DNA from: Torreya grandis | Taxonomy: Eukaryota; Streptophyta; Pinopsida; Cupressales; Taxaceae | Direction: 5' to 3' | Assembly: GCA_037957365.1 (NCBI GenBank) | Contig: JARHVA010001174.1 | Location: 680,501 to 744,500 of the forward strand | DNA length: 64,000 nucleotides | Part shown: positions 54,839-64,000 of the stretch, one piece after another | Layout of the letters: each line of letters begins with the position of its first letter | Numbering within the stretch: position 1 is the stretch's first letter | Position numbers and translations under genes: made by a program | The notes under the pieces: model-generated | What the model was told of the DNA's origin: nothing | The model's input: the letters and a program-made list of their open reading frames with translations, nothing else | Database searches by the model: none

Positions 54839-54939
54839 AATTTACTTCTACTAGAGGAAATCAAGGTCCAACTCTACTAGAAGCATGAGCCACTTGGCCA
54901 TACACTCGTTTTGGTATGGCTTGGAGTGGATTTACTTCA

Positions 54940-55440
54940 GGGGGTTGGTGTTGGTTATGACATAGGTTTTTTTTAAGAAGGTAGTGGTGAATCTTGGTGG
55001 ATATAAATACTAAATCCAAGTAGAGTTTATCAGTATGTGTGTACTAAGTCTCATACTCCATGAGTGCATAACTAATGTAGTACACAACTTGTTCTCTATG
55101 TTGTTCATCCTGATGAACTAACATTGCCCCTAGGGAATGGTTAGTGGAAAAGATATAAAGGTAAAAGGATTGTTCATACTTTATAGGGGTGAGGATAGGT
55201 AGAGATAAATGGTACTTTTTGATTCAATAAAAGGCATTTTGATAATTATTATTCCCCTTGAAAGATACATCCTTCTTTAAGAGGTGGTGGAAAGGTTGAA
55301 ACTAGTCTGAAAGCTAGAAAATGAAATAATGAATGGACTGAAGCTTCCCTTGCAAACTTCAAAGTTATTTGAGGTTGGTTGGAGGAAGCATGTTTAATAT
55401 TTATTTGATTTTGGTAGGATCAACTTTAATTCCATAAATG
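54940..55440 (-). pseudogene. Element C native RNase H
   Basis: Shows NHSLGAMLVHQDEQHREQVV, YYISYALMEYET, then DKLYLDLVF and YVITNTNPLK, the outline of gypsy RNase H. Expected catalytic positions are not acidic (Asn/Thr) or are changed (Asp for Glu in the TDKLYLDLV block). As in element D, the native domain looks degenerate beside a better-kept second RNase H. Confidence 0.7.
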
Positions 55441-55990
55441 GAGACAATGAAGCCAAGAAGCTTTCCTAATAAGACCCCAAAATGCACTTCTTGGGGTTAA
55501 GGTAGACATGATAGTGGATAAGTCACTCAAAGATGATCTTAAGAATGCCTAAGTGATCCTTTTAGAGCTTATATTTTCTAAGAAGGTCATCCACATAGTC
55601 TTCTATGATCTTATGGATAAGATCATGGAAGATGTAGGTCATGGCACATTGGTAGGCTACACCAGTGTTCTTTAACTCAAAAGGCATGAATCTATAATAG
55701 ACGTTTCCCCAAGGGGTGATAAAGGTAGTTTTATGTTGATCTTAAAGATAAACCAAGATCTTATTGTAACCTAAGAATCCATCTATGAGAGAACATCTTG
55801 TGTTTCACTATAATATCAATAAGCTGGTCGATGCTAAGTAGAGGAAAGTCATCCTTGGGATAAGCAAGGTTGAGGTCATAAAAGTACACACAAATGCATA
55901 GTACCCCTATGGCATTGGTAATAGGTACAACATTCAAGACCCATTAGGTGTAGTCAATAGGTTGAATGAAGCTAACATATAGGATATACT
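55441..55990 (-). pseudogene. Element C reverse transcriptase
   Basis: Reads NVVPITNAIGVLCICVYFYD, LNLAYPKDDFPLLSIDQLID, then after a damaged block (expected YNQI, present as a stop-broken frame) KTTFITPWGNVYYRFMPFEL, KNTGVAYQCAMTYIFHDLIH and DYVDDLL at 55586-55600 (catalytic YVDD). The conserved Asp of the VDFRDLN-type block reads VYFYDLN. Frameshifts separate the blocks. Confidence 0.88.
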
Positions 55991-57190
55991 AAAGCTCTTC
56001 CTTGATGAGGAGGGCTATGTGAGGATGCATGCATTAGAGCTTCTGCTTGATAGGTTTGGTGTCATGATGAGTGACTATGTTATGGGTGGTAATGGTGGGG
56101 TCAATTCTAGGCATATCACTATAAGATTAGGTGAATGTGATGTTACAGTCTTGGAGGAAAGAGGGGAAGTTTTGAGGTTCCTCAACATTCAGTGATTGGC
56201 CAAGTTTGATAATGTGGGGGTTGTCCTAAGTACCCAAGTTAATATCCATAGTGGATTCATTCAACATGGTTAGGGTCTTGAGAGGAAGAGATTTGTGTAT
56301 TGAAGAATCCAAGGCACCAAGGTATGTGAGAATGGAATCATCATCCTGACACTGTAAGGTGTCAAAGGTATGAGAATCTTCTCCTATCATCTTAGGATGG
56401 GCCAAAGGGATGGTTATGGTTGCCCCCTCCTTCTGATAAGTCAAGGGTCTAAGGCTGATCATGTTGATGAAAAAAAAAATTAGGTGGGATGATGTCATCA
56501 TATTTACACATAAGCAGAGGTGAGGTCGGTGAAGAAGGGACATCCTCCTCAACAATGGTAGTGATTAGTTGTTTGGCTTTCTTCTTATTAGGCAAGATGA
56601 AACCAAGTTTGTTCTTTTCATATGGTTTATTGGTTTTTATGGTGACTAATTTGTGCGGGACATGATCATATCATCTAATAAAAAAGCCTTTTCAAGCACA
56701 CTAATAGAATTACGTCTTGGAAAAGATCTATTTGTCTAGGTAAGAAAAACTTACAGTGAATGGTTGAGGTGGCAGAGAGGTGGTAAGAGCACTGAGGGAT
56801 TTTTCAAGTTCCCCATAGATGCAATGGGTCTAATGATGGGGAAGTTTAAAAAGAATGATGGTTCTGACATTAGGGTCATATATTAGTTTCCCATACTCGT
56901 GAGGAGTAGAGAAGGCATCAAGAGATAAAAGATGATACTCCCCTAGTGAAAGGTGATGGAAGGTTGATTCCAAAGGGTCTATGGTAGGAATTTGGTGTGA
57001 AGGCATGGAGGAGATAGTTGATAACTCATTGGTATAAGGGGATATGATATCTAATTTGGTGATTGAAGGTTGGGTTTTAGCCACTGAGGATGTGTTGGAT
57101 GGGGGTATGAAGATATCATTAGGGTAGTAGGTCATGTTGCATGTTGAGAAAGGACTTGGATCAACTTGGATGTTGATGACCTAGCCTTCA
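55991..57190 (-). pseudogene. Element C protease-RT spacer
   Basis: A long coding-like spacer with open stretches 57135-56830 (Pro/Ser/Thr-rich, MTYYPNDIFIPPSNTSSV) and 56555-56226 (KYDDIIPPNFFFHQHD nearby). No domain was recognised. Such long polar spacers between protease and RT are usual in Tat-type polyproteins. Confidence 0.55.
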
Positions 57191-57860
57191 TGTTCAAACT
57201 TAATGAAATGATGGAGGGTAGAGGGAATGTAACTCATGGAATGAATCCAAGGTCATATCAATAAGAGGTTGTGATGTAATTCACTTTTTACAACATAGAA
57301 TAGTTTAGGGAGTGTGCAAGGCCCTACACAAATATGAAGGACAATAGTTCCTAAGGTGGTAGTCATGGTATCATTAAAGGAGTGAAGAATAACTAAGGAT
57401 TTAGACATGACATTGTCCAACAAGTTGAGTTGGTTGTAGGCATGAGAGGAGATGATGTTTGTGATAGATTACCCATCAATCATGACCTATTTGATGTGGG
57501 TTTGGTTGATGTAGGCAGTGATAAAGAGAGGAGGATCTAGGTCCTCAAGATGGATGGAGGGTACTTTTGAATCCTTGAAGGTAAAAAGTTTAAAAATATG
57601 AAGGGAACTAACAAAGGTGGCTAGAGGTTGGGGGTCCTCAGTCTAGACCTCAATTGATTGAAAAGCCTCTATTAGTGCTTGGAGGTGGTGGGGAGAGGTA
57701 GAGATTAACTCATATAAGTTCATCTTCATTGGGGTCTGATGAAGTTGTTTAAGGATAACTCTCCTAATGGATTTTGAAGGGTTAGATTGAGAGGCACCTA
57801 AGATAGATACCTTGGGCTTGGCCAAGGATGGAGATGGTTGGTGTAGGTTGGTTGGGATTA
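57191..57860 (-). pseudogene. pro: Element C aspartic protease
   Basis: After MAKPKVSILGASQSN at 57825 comes a retropepsin-like region: PPLFITAYINQTHIK, then VMIDG followed by a stop and SITNIISSHAYNQL (active site near 57468-57485), and later TLGTIVLHICVGP and FYVV. The active-site form D-G-(G)-S is the plant Tat-type variant. The second Gly codon has become a stop. Confidence 0.75.
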
Positions 57861-59640
57861 TGAGGAGGGGTATGTCAAAAGAATGGACACCTTAGCCTTC
57901 CCTTTATATTTATGTTTTTATCACATGACTGCATTGATAATATAGATAAAAAGAGAGGTTGAGTTGGAGGATTGGTCAGATTCATCTTCACTCCAAAGTG
58001 AGAGTGGAGGGGTGGGTGAATGTTTGGTAGGTATGAGGGGTGGTTAGATCAGTAGGGGGCTCATAGGAGGTTCATTTTTTAATAGATCATCCTCATCATA
58101 AAGCTAATAGATGATGGTTTGGAGAGCTTTACAGTTCTCCATATCATGGTCAAGTGTTCTATGATAGGAACACACATGGTGGTCATTATAATAGGTGGGT
58201 TTTGAAGCTAAAGGGTTAAAGGGATTGATGGGAGGTAAAGCTAAACATGAAGTCTACAATAACCTATAGAGGATAGCTGAGTATGACTCGAATAAAGGTG
58301 GTAAAGTTGTAGCAGTTTTGGCTTTGGTAGTTGGAATAAGAGGTTGTTTAGACATAGGTTTGGTAGTAGGTTCTTAAGGTAAGGTGGTATGATTAGTTAG
58401 TTGCTTTAGTTTAGGCAAGGAGGTTGATGAGCTAGAGGTAGAATATTGTAAGGTAGGTAGCTTAGGTATTGTTGGCATAGTGAAAAGAGTTGCATCAAAG
58501 AGAAACTATGAAGGCATAACTAAGAGAGCTGGTGGGGTTTTGGTAGAGGTAACTAGTCTCCTATTTAAGGTAGAGGGATGAGGCCTTAGAATGGAGGGAA
58601 AAGTTGAGGGAGGTAAAATTTGGGCCTTATATCCTTTGTGTGATTTTACCTCTTTGGTTGATTTGGTCTGGAGTTTGGTTGGTGGGCTAAAGGGGGCTAG
58701 GTCCACTTTGATAGATAGGTGAGTAAGGCTTGGTATAAAGAGGATACCAAGATTTTTAGTAGACCTAATTAGGATAATAGGAGATGTCTTGGCTACTTGG
58801 GTCTTGGTTGGATTAAGTGGTTGGGGGTTGGTTGGTTTGTTAGAGGTTTTAGTTAGTTAGCTAGAGGGTTTGGTTATTTAGGTAGATATGGTAAGGGGTT
58901 GGTTAACGAAAGTGGAAGGTTAGTCTAATGAAGGATTGGAGGTTCTACTTAGGTAATGTAAGGGAGACCTAATTGCTTTTAGAAGTTGGCTTGATCTATG
59001 TTAGGGTTGAAGATAAATTCTAATTTTTTCACTATCCTAGAGAAGGGTTTATAGGTTGGTTTGATTCCTTAAAAAGTGGACCTAAAATATAGGCCTCTAG
59101 GTGGAGACACAGGGATGGTAACCTCATCCTCTCCCTCAATCAAAGGATGAAAGGTTAAAATAGATGGTTCCTCTATAGGAGGATTAGACACATGGCTTTT
59201 CTCCTTAGGAATGATCTTCAAAGGGAAATTAGTTTGTTTGGTAATTAAAGGTGAAGGTGAAGTGGTGATGGTTAGTTATTTTGATATATCAGTTAAAAAG
59301 GTGGTTAATAGTTCCACTACCTTAATAAGTAGAGGAGGGGGGATGAGATTTACTCAATTTAAGTATCCATAGGAAGGGAAGGTAACTCCACTACCTTAAT
59401 AGATGGAGGAGGTGGAAGATCAAAAGATTGGGCACTAGGAGGTTTGATAATGATTACATCAAGGACCATGTTAACTATATGAGTATCATGAGAACACTCG
59501 ATGTTGTTGCTCTCATTATTAGTAGGAGCATGGTTTTAAAAAGGTTACCTAAATATATCGAGGGCTTGGTTTGATGATGCATTGGGGTTGTCTAATGTAA
59601 GGTCCACCTTCTTAATGAGGGATTGGATAAGGCTCTTGAA
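57861..59640 (-). pseudogene. Element C gag-protease linker, Pro-rich, with CHHC motif 2
   Basis: A low-complexity Pro/Leu/Ser/Thr-rich linker with many stops. It includes an open stretch 58706-58506 (MDLAPFSPPTKLQTKS). At 58172-58131 it contains a clear C-x2-H-x4-H-x4-C zinc-finger-like motif, CSYHRTLDHDMENC, followed by KALQTII. Confidence 0.65.
58131..58172 (-). other. CHHC zinc-knuckle-like motif 2 (element C)
   Basis: CSYHRTLDHDMENC, all four ligands intact, followed by KALQTII. Fourteen codons, same spacing as motif 1 1.5 kb upstream. Confidence 0.75.
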
Positions 59641-61500
59641 AGTGTTGCACCTACTAACATCATGCCATATAACTCAGTGGAATGCACATAGATCAATATA
59701 ATTGTACCAACTAGGTGTTAGATGAGAGGAGTCAAATTGTTAGGATGGATTGATAGGAGGAAGCTGAATGACATCAACTTTCAATAGCTTTTCCAAGATG
59801 GAAGCATAGGATTCTCCAAGTGGAGTGAACTGCTTCTAGTTGTTCTGGGTTTGATTCCTTGAGTTTTGCTTTGAGGAACTAGAGGAATTAGAGTGGTTAA
59901 TAGAATATGGAGGAAAAAATTTTAGGATAACTTTATTCATGGTTCCATTGTTTTTGGTGTTGGTATTGAGACGATTTCTTTACTTGGAGGAAGAAGTCTC
60001 ATTGGTTTTATACATTGAATTCTTATTTTTGAGCTTAAGCTTACCTTTATCAATGGCTCAATTCTAAAACTTACATGTCATGGTAAAAGCTTCATCAAAG
60101 TTTTAGAATCTTTGGACACTTAGGGTAGAGGAGATATGCTTGGAACATGCCCAAGCAAAGAGCTCTAGAAGTTTAGGTTGAGGTAAAGAAAACAAAAGTT
60201 GGTTAATAAGTCTCTTCCAATGAGTCACAAAATTAGCAATGGATTCATCCTCAAATTGCTGAATAGATTAGAGGTCGATTATAGACACATTCTTGGAGAT
60301 GTTGATCAAAAAATGGTCCAAAAAGGTTTGAACTAGTTGGGTGAAGGAGAAGATGGAATGTTTGGGTAAGGAACTATACCGATCTAAGGTCAAACTAGCT
60401 AGAGACATGGGAAAGGTGTGGAGAAGATGGGCATCATCATAAGTGATGAGATAGTAAGCATGCCTAAATGACCTAAGGTGCTATGTTGGATCCTCTTTAC
60501 TTTGAAACTTAGATAACTTAGGAAGTTCCCATTGGGGAGGATATGGCTTGATAGGTACAGATGGATGGATAGGCTCATTACAAATTTGGTCATATGACAA
60601 GATGTTATGAGTACCCAAAATGGATAACTCTAAGGTGGTCATATTATCCATAAGAATATTCATTAGGTTGGCTTGGGGTTGTGTACCTAACAAGTTATAA
60701 GATTCATATTTATGAGGTAGTTGAGAGACATACAGATAGTGGGTAGAAAGCTAGGAGGCTTACATATATGAGTAGGTAGATGTCAATGGGTGGGTGGAAG
60801 ATGCATAAGGATAGGTAGAGGTAGGTGTTTTGGTAGTGGGTACATGCTCTTGTAGATTAGGGATGTATCCAAAGGTTGGTCCAAGGGGTGATTGTTGGAT
60901 AGGAGTGGTAATTGGGTTGCTAACTGATGGAAGGGTGGTGACCCTTCTACTGATCGGTGGCAAGGTAGAGGGTATGGACACCATAAGACTTTAAATTAGA
61001 GAGGTGGTTGATATGTTGAAGGTATATAGAGGTAGGCTAGTAGTGCTAGAAGTGGGTACTCCTATTATGGAGGAGTGGTTGTTAGAAGTAGAAGGTATAA
61101 GGGCAGTGGTAGTTTGAGTTGGTTGGTTTTCAATGGTAGTCTCAAAGGGGTTGTTGGTTGATGAGGAGGCTTGGGTAGTCAATGGTTATGTAGTAATTGT
61201 GGAAATGGAGGTACTCATAATGAGATGGGGGGGCATGCCATAAAGTGGATATACAGATGGGGTTGGAGCCAAAATATGGTAAGATGTGGTTATAAGGTAA
61301 TATTGCAAGGCTATAGGATTGTTGTCTAGGAAATTGGTAAAATATGCATCTCCTTGAGGGACCTCCTAAGGGAAGGCAGGACTTCCCAAAGATGGAGGGG
61401 AGTCTATTGGTTCATAGGTATAGTACATGGATGAATAGGTGGAAGAGGTAGGTTGTCTTGGTGATAGATATTGCTCTATAAGGTCTCTTCAATTCTAGTG
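59641..61500 (-). pseudogene. gag: Element C gag
   Basis: Begins with a long Ser/Thr/Pro-rich N-terminus (about 61470-60760, for example MTTQASSSTNNPFETTIENQ at 61182) that stays largely in one frame. The capsid part reads WELPKLSKFQSKEDPT, HLRSFRHAYYLIT, LLHTFPMSLASL, FLDHFLINISKN and ANFVTHWKRLINQLLFSLPQ (60540-60190), the standard plant gag pattern. A CHHC motif follows at 59688-59647. The exact start codon is unclear because stops occur near 61340 and 61195. Confidence 0.8.
59647..59688 (-). other. CHHC zinc-knuckle-like motif 1 (element C)
   Basis: Reads CAFH, a stop, VIWHDVSRC over 14 codons: C-x2-H-x4-H-x4-C with one internal stop, then NTFKSLIQSLI. It occupies the usual nucleocapsid position after capsid. 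Confidence 0.7.
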
Positions 61501-62203
61501 AGTGAGAACCATATGAGATAAGGGAGATAGAAAGCACAACCAACCTCACTACTCAAATAAAGAGAAGACAAGAAAATGATCAAAGAAATCAAATCATGTT
61601 CTAAGGGATATGTTAAGCCCTAGATTTTTAATTAATCTTGATTTTGGCTTATGCCTTAAGAAGTTATGTGACAGAAGATGGCTTATAGAGCAGGTACTAG
61701 AGAGTAATTTTATGGTTAGTTTTAGGTTGTGTTTAGGCACTCAAAAATAATTTATATTATAATTAATACATGGTTTGGTATTGGGGCCTACCCCCTCACT
61801 TCACACATCATAACAATAAGGGTGTTGAGTACTTAGCCAGTATATATTGATATCCAGAGATTATACTTAACCAGAGAGATGAGTTGGTCCTCCCCTTGGT
61901 AATGACCTCTAAGTAGGATCATTAGGAAAGGGTAAGGTTACTGCTAGGTGATAAAATCCTAGTTAGGCCTTGTCTCAAGTTTGTTTGATGTTTAATTGAT
62001 GAAAGTGGTTTGGCTTAGTGTGTGCAATAAAGAGTGAAGCTACAATAGATTACTTTGCCTTTAAGTTAAGCTATGTGAGCTAAAATTTCAAGCAGTCGAT
62101 GTATGCACTTAATTTTAAGCCCAAAAGAAACTTTTGATTTCATTAATGATCAAAAAATAGAGAGAGAATGAAAGTAAACAAGAACCCAGGTACAAGACAC
62201 TAG
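61501..62203 (-). other. Element C 5' leader
   Basis: Non-coding stretch between primer site and gag. It contains the pyrimidine/purine alternations typical of leaders but no recognised element. Confidence 0.5.
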
Positions 62204-62222
62204 GGTCCCACCTGACATGCTA
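62204..62222 (-). promoter_or_regulatory. Element C primer binding site
   Basis: On the minus strand TAGCATGTCAGGTGGGACC lies three bases after the LTR end. It aligns with the element A primer site at 13 of 19 bases, with nearly all differences transitions, so both probably descend from TGGCATGCC-type sites for one tRNA. Confidence 0.6.
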
Positions 62223-62225
62223 GAA

Positions 62226-63568
62226 TGTTGCAATGAATTTCTTACTTATTATGAAAAGGAAAAATAGAAAAAATTATGGGTATGGTTGAAAAACTTGATT
62301 GATAGTACGTGCATTGAATTAGAAGATTGTCAAGAGCTCCTCTTTGGCTTGGGAGGATGACCTGCATATAAGAAAACACTGAAGCAAACTTGTTTTTTAT
62401 ACATATAGTTGAGTGGTTTGCCTAGCAATAGCCAAATACTAGAAGTGAGAACTTCCTTAAGGGCTGTCAATCCACACATTTTAAATAATTAAGCTTATAA
62501 ATATAAAAGAAAGAACCTTGCATCAATAAATCAAAAGGTATTGAAATCAAATACAAGAGTGATTTATAAGAAATATGTTATAAATGATTAAATTATCAAT
62601 AAACTAATCAATACTAGTGTCAGAGGGTTGGGGTATGTTTTAGAAAATTAGAAAGGGATCTATGACAGGTAGGAACATAAGAAGTTAGGTTCAGTTGGGT
62701 GTAGGTAGGTGAAATTAGCTTGCTAGTTTTGGTGCCACAATGACCATTGATAGTTGGGGTAACCGTCAGAGGTTAAGGTAACCATCGACAATCAAGGTGA
62801 CCATCGGTGGATGAGCAGATTGTTAGTGGTTGAGTTAACCATCGACAGTTACTATGTCTAGATTTGGGTTGATATAAAGGCTGATGATGATATACAAAAG
62901 ATGGGTAGGGCCTAAGTTGATTATGAAATGGAAGCAAACTAAATGAATACTAAGAATCAAGTATTTGTCTTGTGAATGATTGAGGTGGTTGATCTGTTGG
63001 TAGAATCTAGCTTAATTTTGGTAGAGTAATGGTAACTAAAGGCTTGATAGAGAGGCAATAACAAGTTGACTCTCTGATATGATTGCTAGATTATTGGGTT
63101 GCTGATGGTCATTAACCTAGAAGAAATAACTCCTAGATACACAAGCTCTTGATGGCAATTGTAGATGAGTTTCACCTCCCAACTCCCCTCTTCTTATAAT
63201 CATAAGCAAGAGGTAGAAGTGAAGGCTCAACTAGGCTTTATAAAATTAACTTGTCCATACAATGTCTTCCAACTAGAATTAGATGGGCTATTTTTAGAAA
63301 AGAAAAGTATAAATTTTGTATGCTTTTGGTTAGGGAGGTGGATCCTAATCATTGACGGTTAAGTTGATCATTGACGGTTACCCTGACCATCGATGGTCAA
63401 GTGTTAGGGGAAAAGGGCTAATAGATAAGGTTAAACCAGTTGGATTAAATTGACTATATGCTAGTCTCATCAAGGGTTGAAAGGATAAATTAGTCATGAG
63501 AGGGTCCTAGGTGGTCAAGGGCTACTTTTTCATTCAAAATTATGGTGTGCAGATTTCTAGTGTCTATA
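62226..63568 (-). repeat. Element C 5' LTR (1.34 kb)
   Basis: Partner of 32033-33413. It carries the palindromic repeats at 62741-62854 and 63347-63402 with more CpG preserved. On the minus strand it starts TATAGACAC and ends GCAACA. Confidence 0.88.
62741..62854. repeat. Palindromic repeat array in the element C 5' LTR
   Basis: Units such as AACCATCGACAATCAAGGTG and ACCATCGACAGTTAC repeat every 16-22 bases. A second cluster (63347-63402) includes ACCATCGATGGTC, a full palindrome around ATCGAT. Confidence 0.75.
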
Positions 63569-63741
63569 AAATGATAAAAGATTTTATAAAAAATAAGAAT
63601 AATATTTAATTTTAAATAAATATTTAACATTGGTGTTCATTATATCATGTTGGAGTGGAAGAATATATGTAATCAATGAGTGTCCCAAAAAATAAAATTA
63701 AGGATAAAAGGAACATGATATATATATATATATGATAGAAG
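63569..63741. other. Flanking AT-rich DNA
   Basis: Short stretch outside element C with a TA microsatellite near 63719-63733. No gene was found. Confidence 0.5.
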
Positions 63742-63922
63742 AAATGATTTGGGTTTATACCAAATTTTTTTTTAACAAATTCTAAATTTAGTTTTACTTT
63801 GGGAACATATTATAAAATAATATTTTAGGGCATGACATATGTCACTTATTTAATAATATGTTCCCAAAGTAAAACTAAATTTAGTATTTGGTAAATTTTT
63901 TTGGTATAAACCCAAATCATTT
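63742..63922. mobile_element. Foldback (MITE-like) element, 181 bp imperfect palindrome
   Basis: The left arm begins AAATGATTTGGGTTTATACC and the right arm ends with the complement GGTATAAACCCAAATCATTT. The inner arms (AATTTAGTTTTACTTTGGGA at 63785 and its complement near 63860) also pair, and the centre holds TGACATATGTCA. The whole segment can fold into one long hairpin. There is no coding capacity. Target duplications are not obvious, so the family is unassigned. Confidence 0.75.
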
Positions 63923-63936
63923 ACCATATTTATATA

Positions 63937-64000
63937 GTAAATGATTTGGGTTTATAATATGTTCCCAAAATAAAACTAAATTTAGTATTTGGTAAATTTT
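63937..64000. mobile_element. Partial, rearranged second foldback copy, cut by the window end
   Basis: The head AAATGATTTGGGTTTATA of the preceding element is joined directly to its distal part ATATGTTCCCAAAATAAAAC through GGTAAATTTT, skipping the left inner arm. The window stops inside it. Confidence 0.65.

Overview
The window is nuclear DNA of a seed plant with a large, repeat-dominated genome. It is AT-rich and rich in microsatellites, and almost every interpretable segment is a decayed LTR retrotransposon. I found no host protein-coding gene, tRNA, rRNA or CRISPR array. The species is not identifiable from the sequence alone. Old Tat-type Ty3/gypsy elements with very long LTRs would fit a gymnosperm or another large-genome plant, but that is inference.

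Layout from left to right. 1-2513: AT-rich DNA with a very decayed gag/protease relic. 2514-9653: element A, plus strand, with ~2.4 kb LTRs around a 2.3 kb interior that has no recognisable pol. 9654-14516: AT-rich DNA holding a decayed tandem array (unit ~220 bp, about 10090-11130) and a sharply defined template-switch-like rearrangement (11711-11859). 14517-29352: element B, plus strand, a LARD-like element with 5.3-5.8 kb LTRs, an initiator-Met-type primer site, a polypurine tract and a 3.8 kb interior without clear coding sequence. Its right junction has been tandemly duplicated (29321-29622). 29353-32032: AT-rich DNA with no gene. 32033-63568: element C, a Tat-like Ty3/gypsy element on the minus strand with ~1.35 kb LTRs. 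It is split by element D (35106-52888), a nested Tat-like element on the plus strand with 5.8 kb LTRs. 63569-64000: flanking DNA with a long foldback (MITE-like) and part of a rearranged second copy.

Elements C and D both encode a recognisable gag-protease-RT-RNase H-integrase set, and both carry a second RNase H of the FDGS...NN..EY type. The domain order differs: in C the second RNase H lies between the native RNase H and integrase, whereas in D it lies between protease and RT. The native RNase H looks degenerate in both. All frames are broken by stops and indels, mostly C-to-T or G-to-A changes, so every coding region here is a pseudogene.

The most unusual object is the LTR of element D. 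Each copy contains a decayed reading frame of about 1,140 codons lying upstream of the putative TATA box, that is, in U3. It encodes an unrecognised N-terminal domain, a Pro/Ser/Thr-rich middle with a basic cluster, and a charged, coiled-coil-like C-terminus. At least five premature stops sit at the same codon in both LTRs, so the frame was probably already broken when this copy inserted. The same LTRs carry an array of short palindromes. Element C's unrelated LTRs carry a different short palindromic repeat array.
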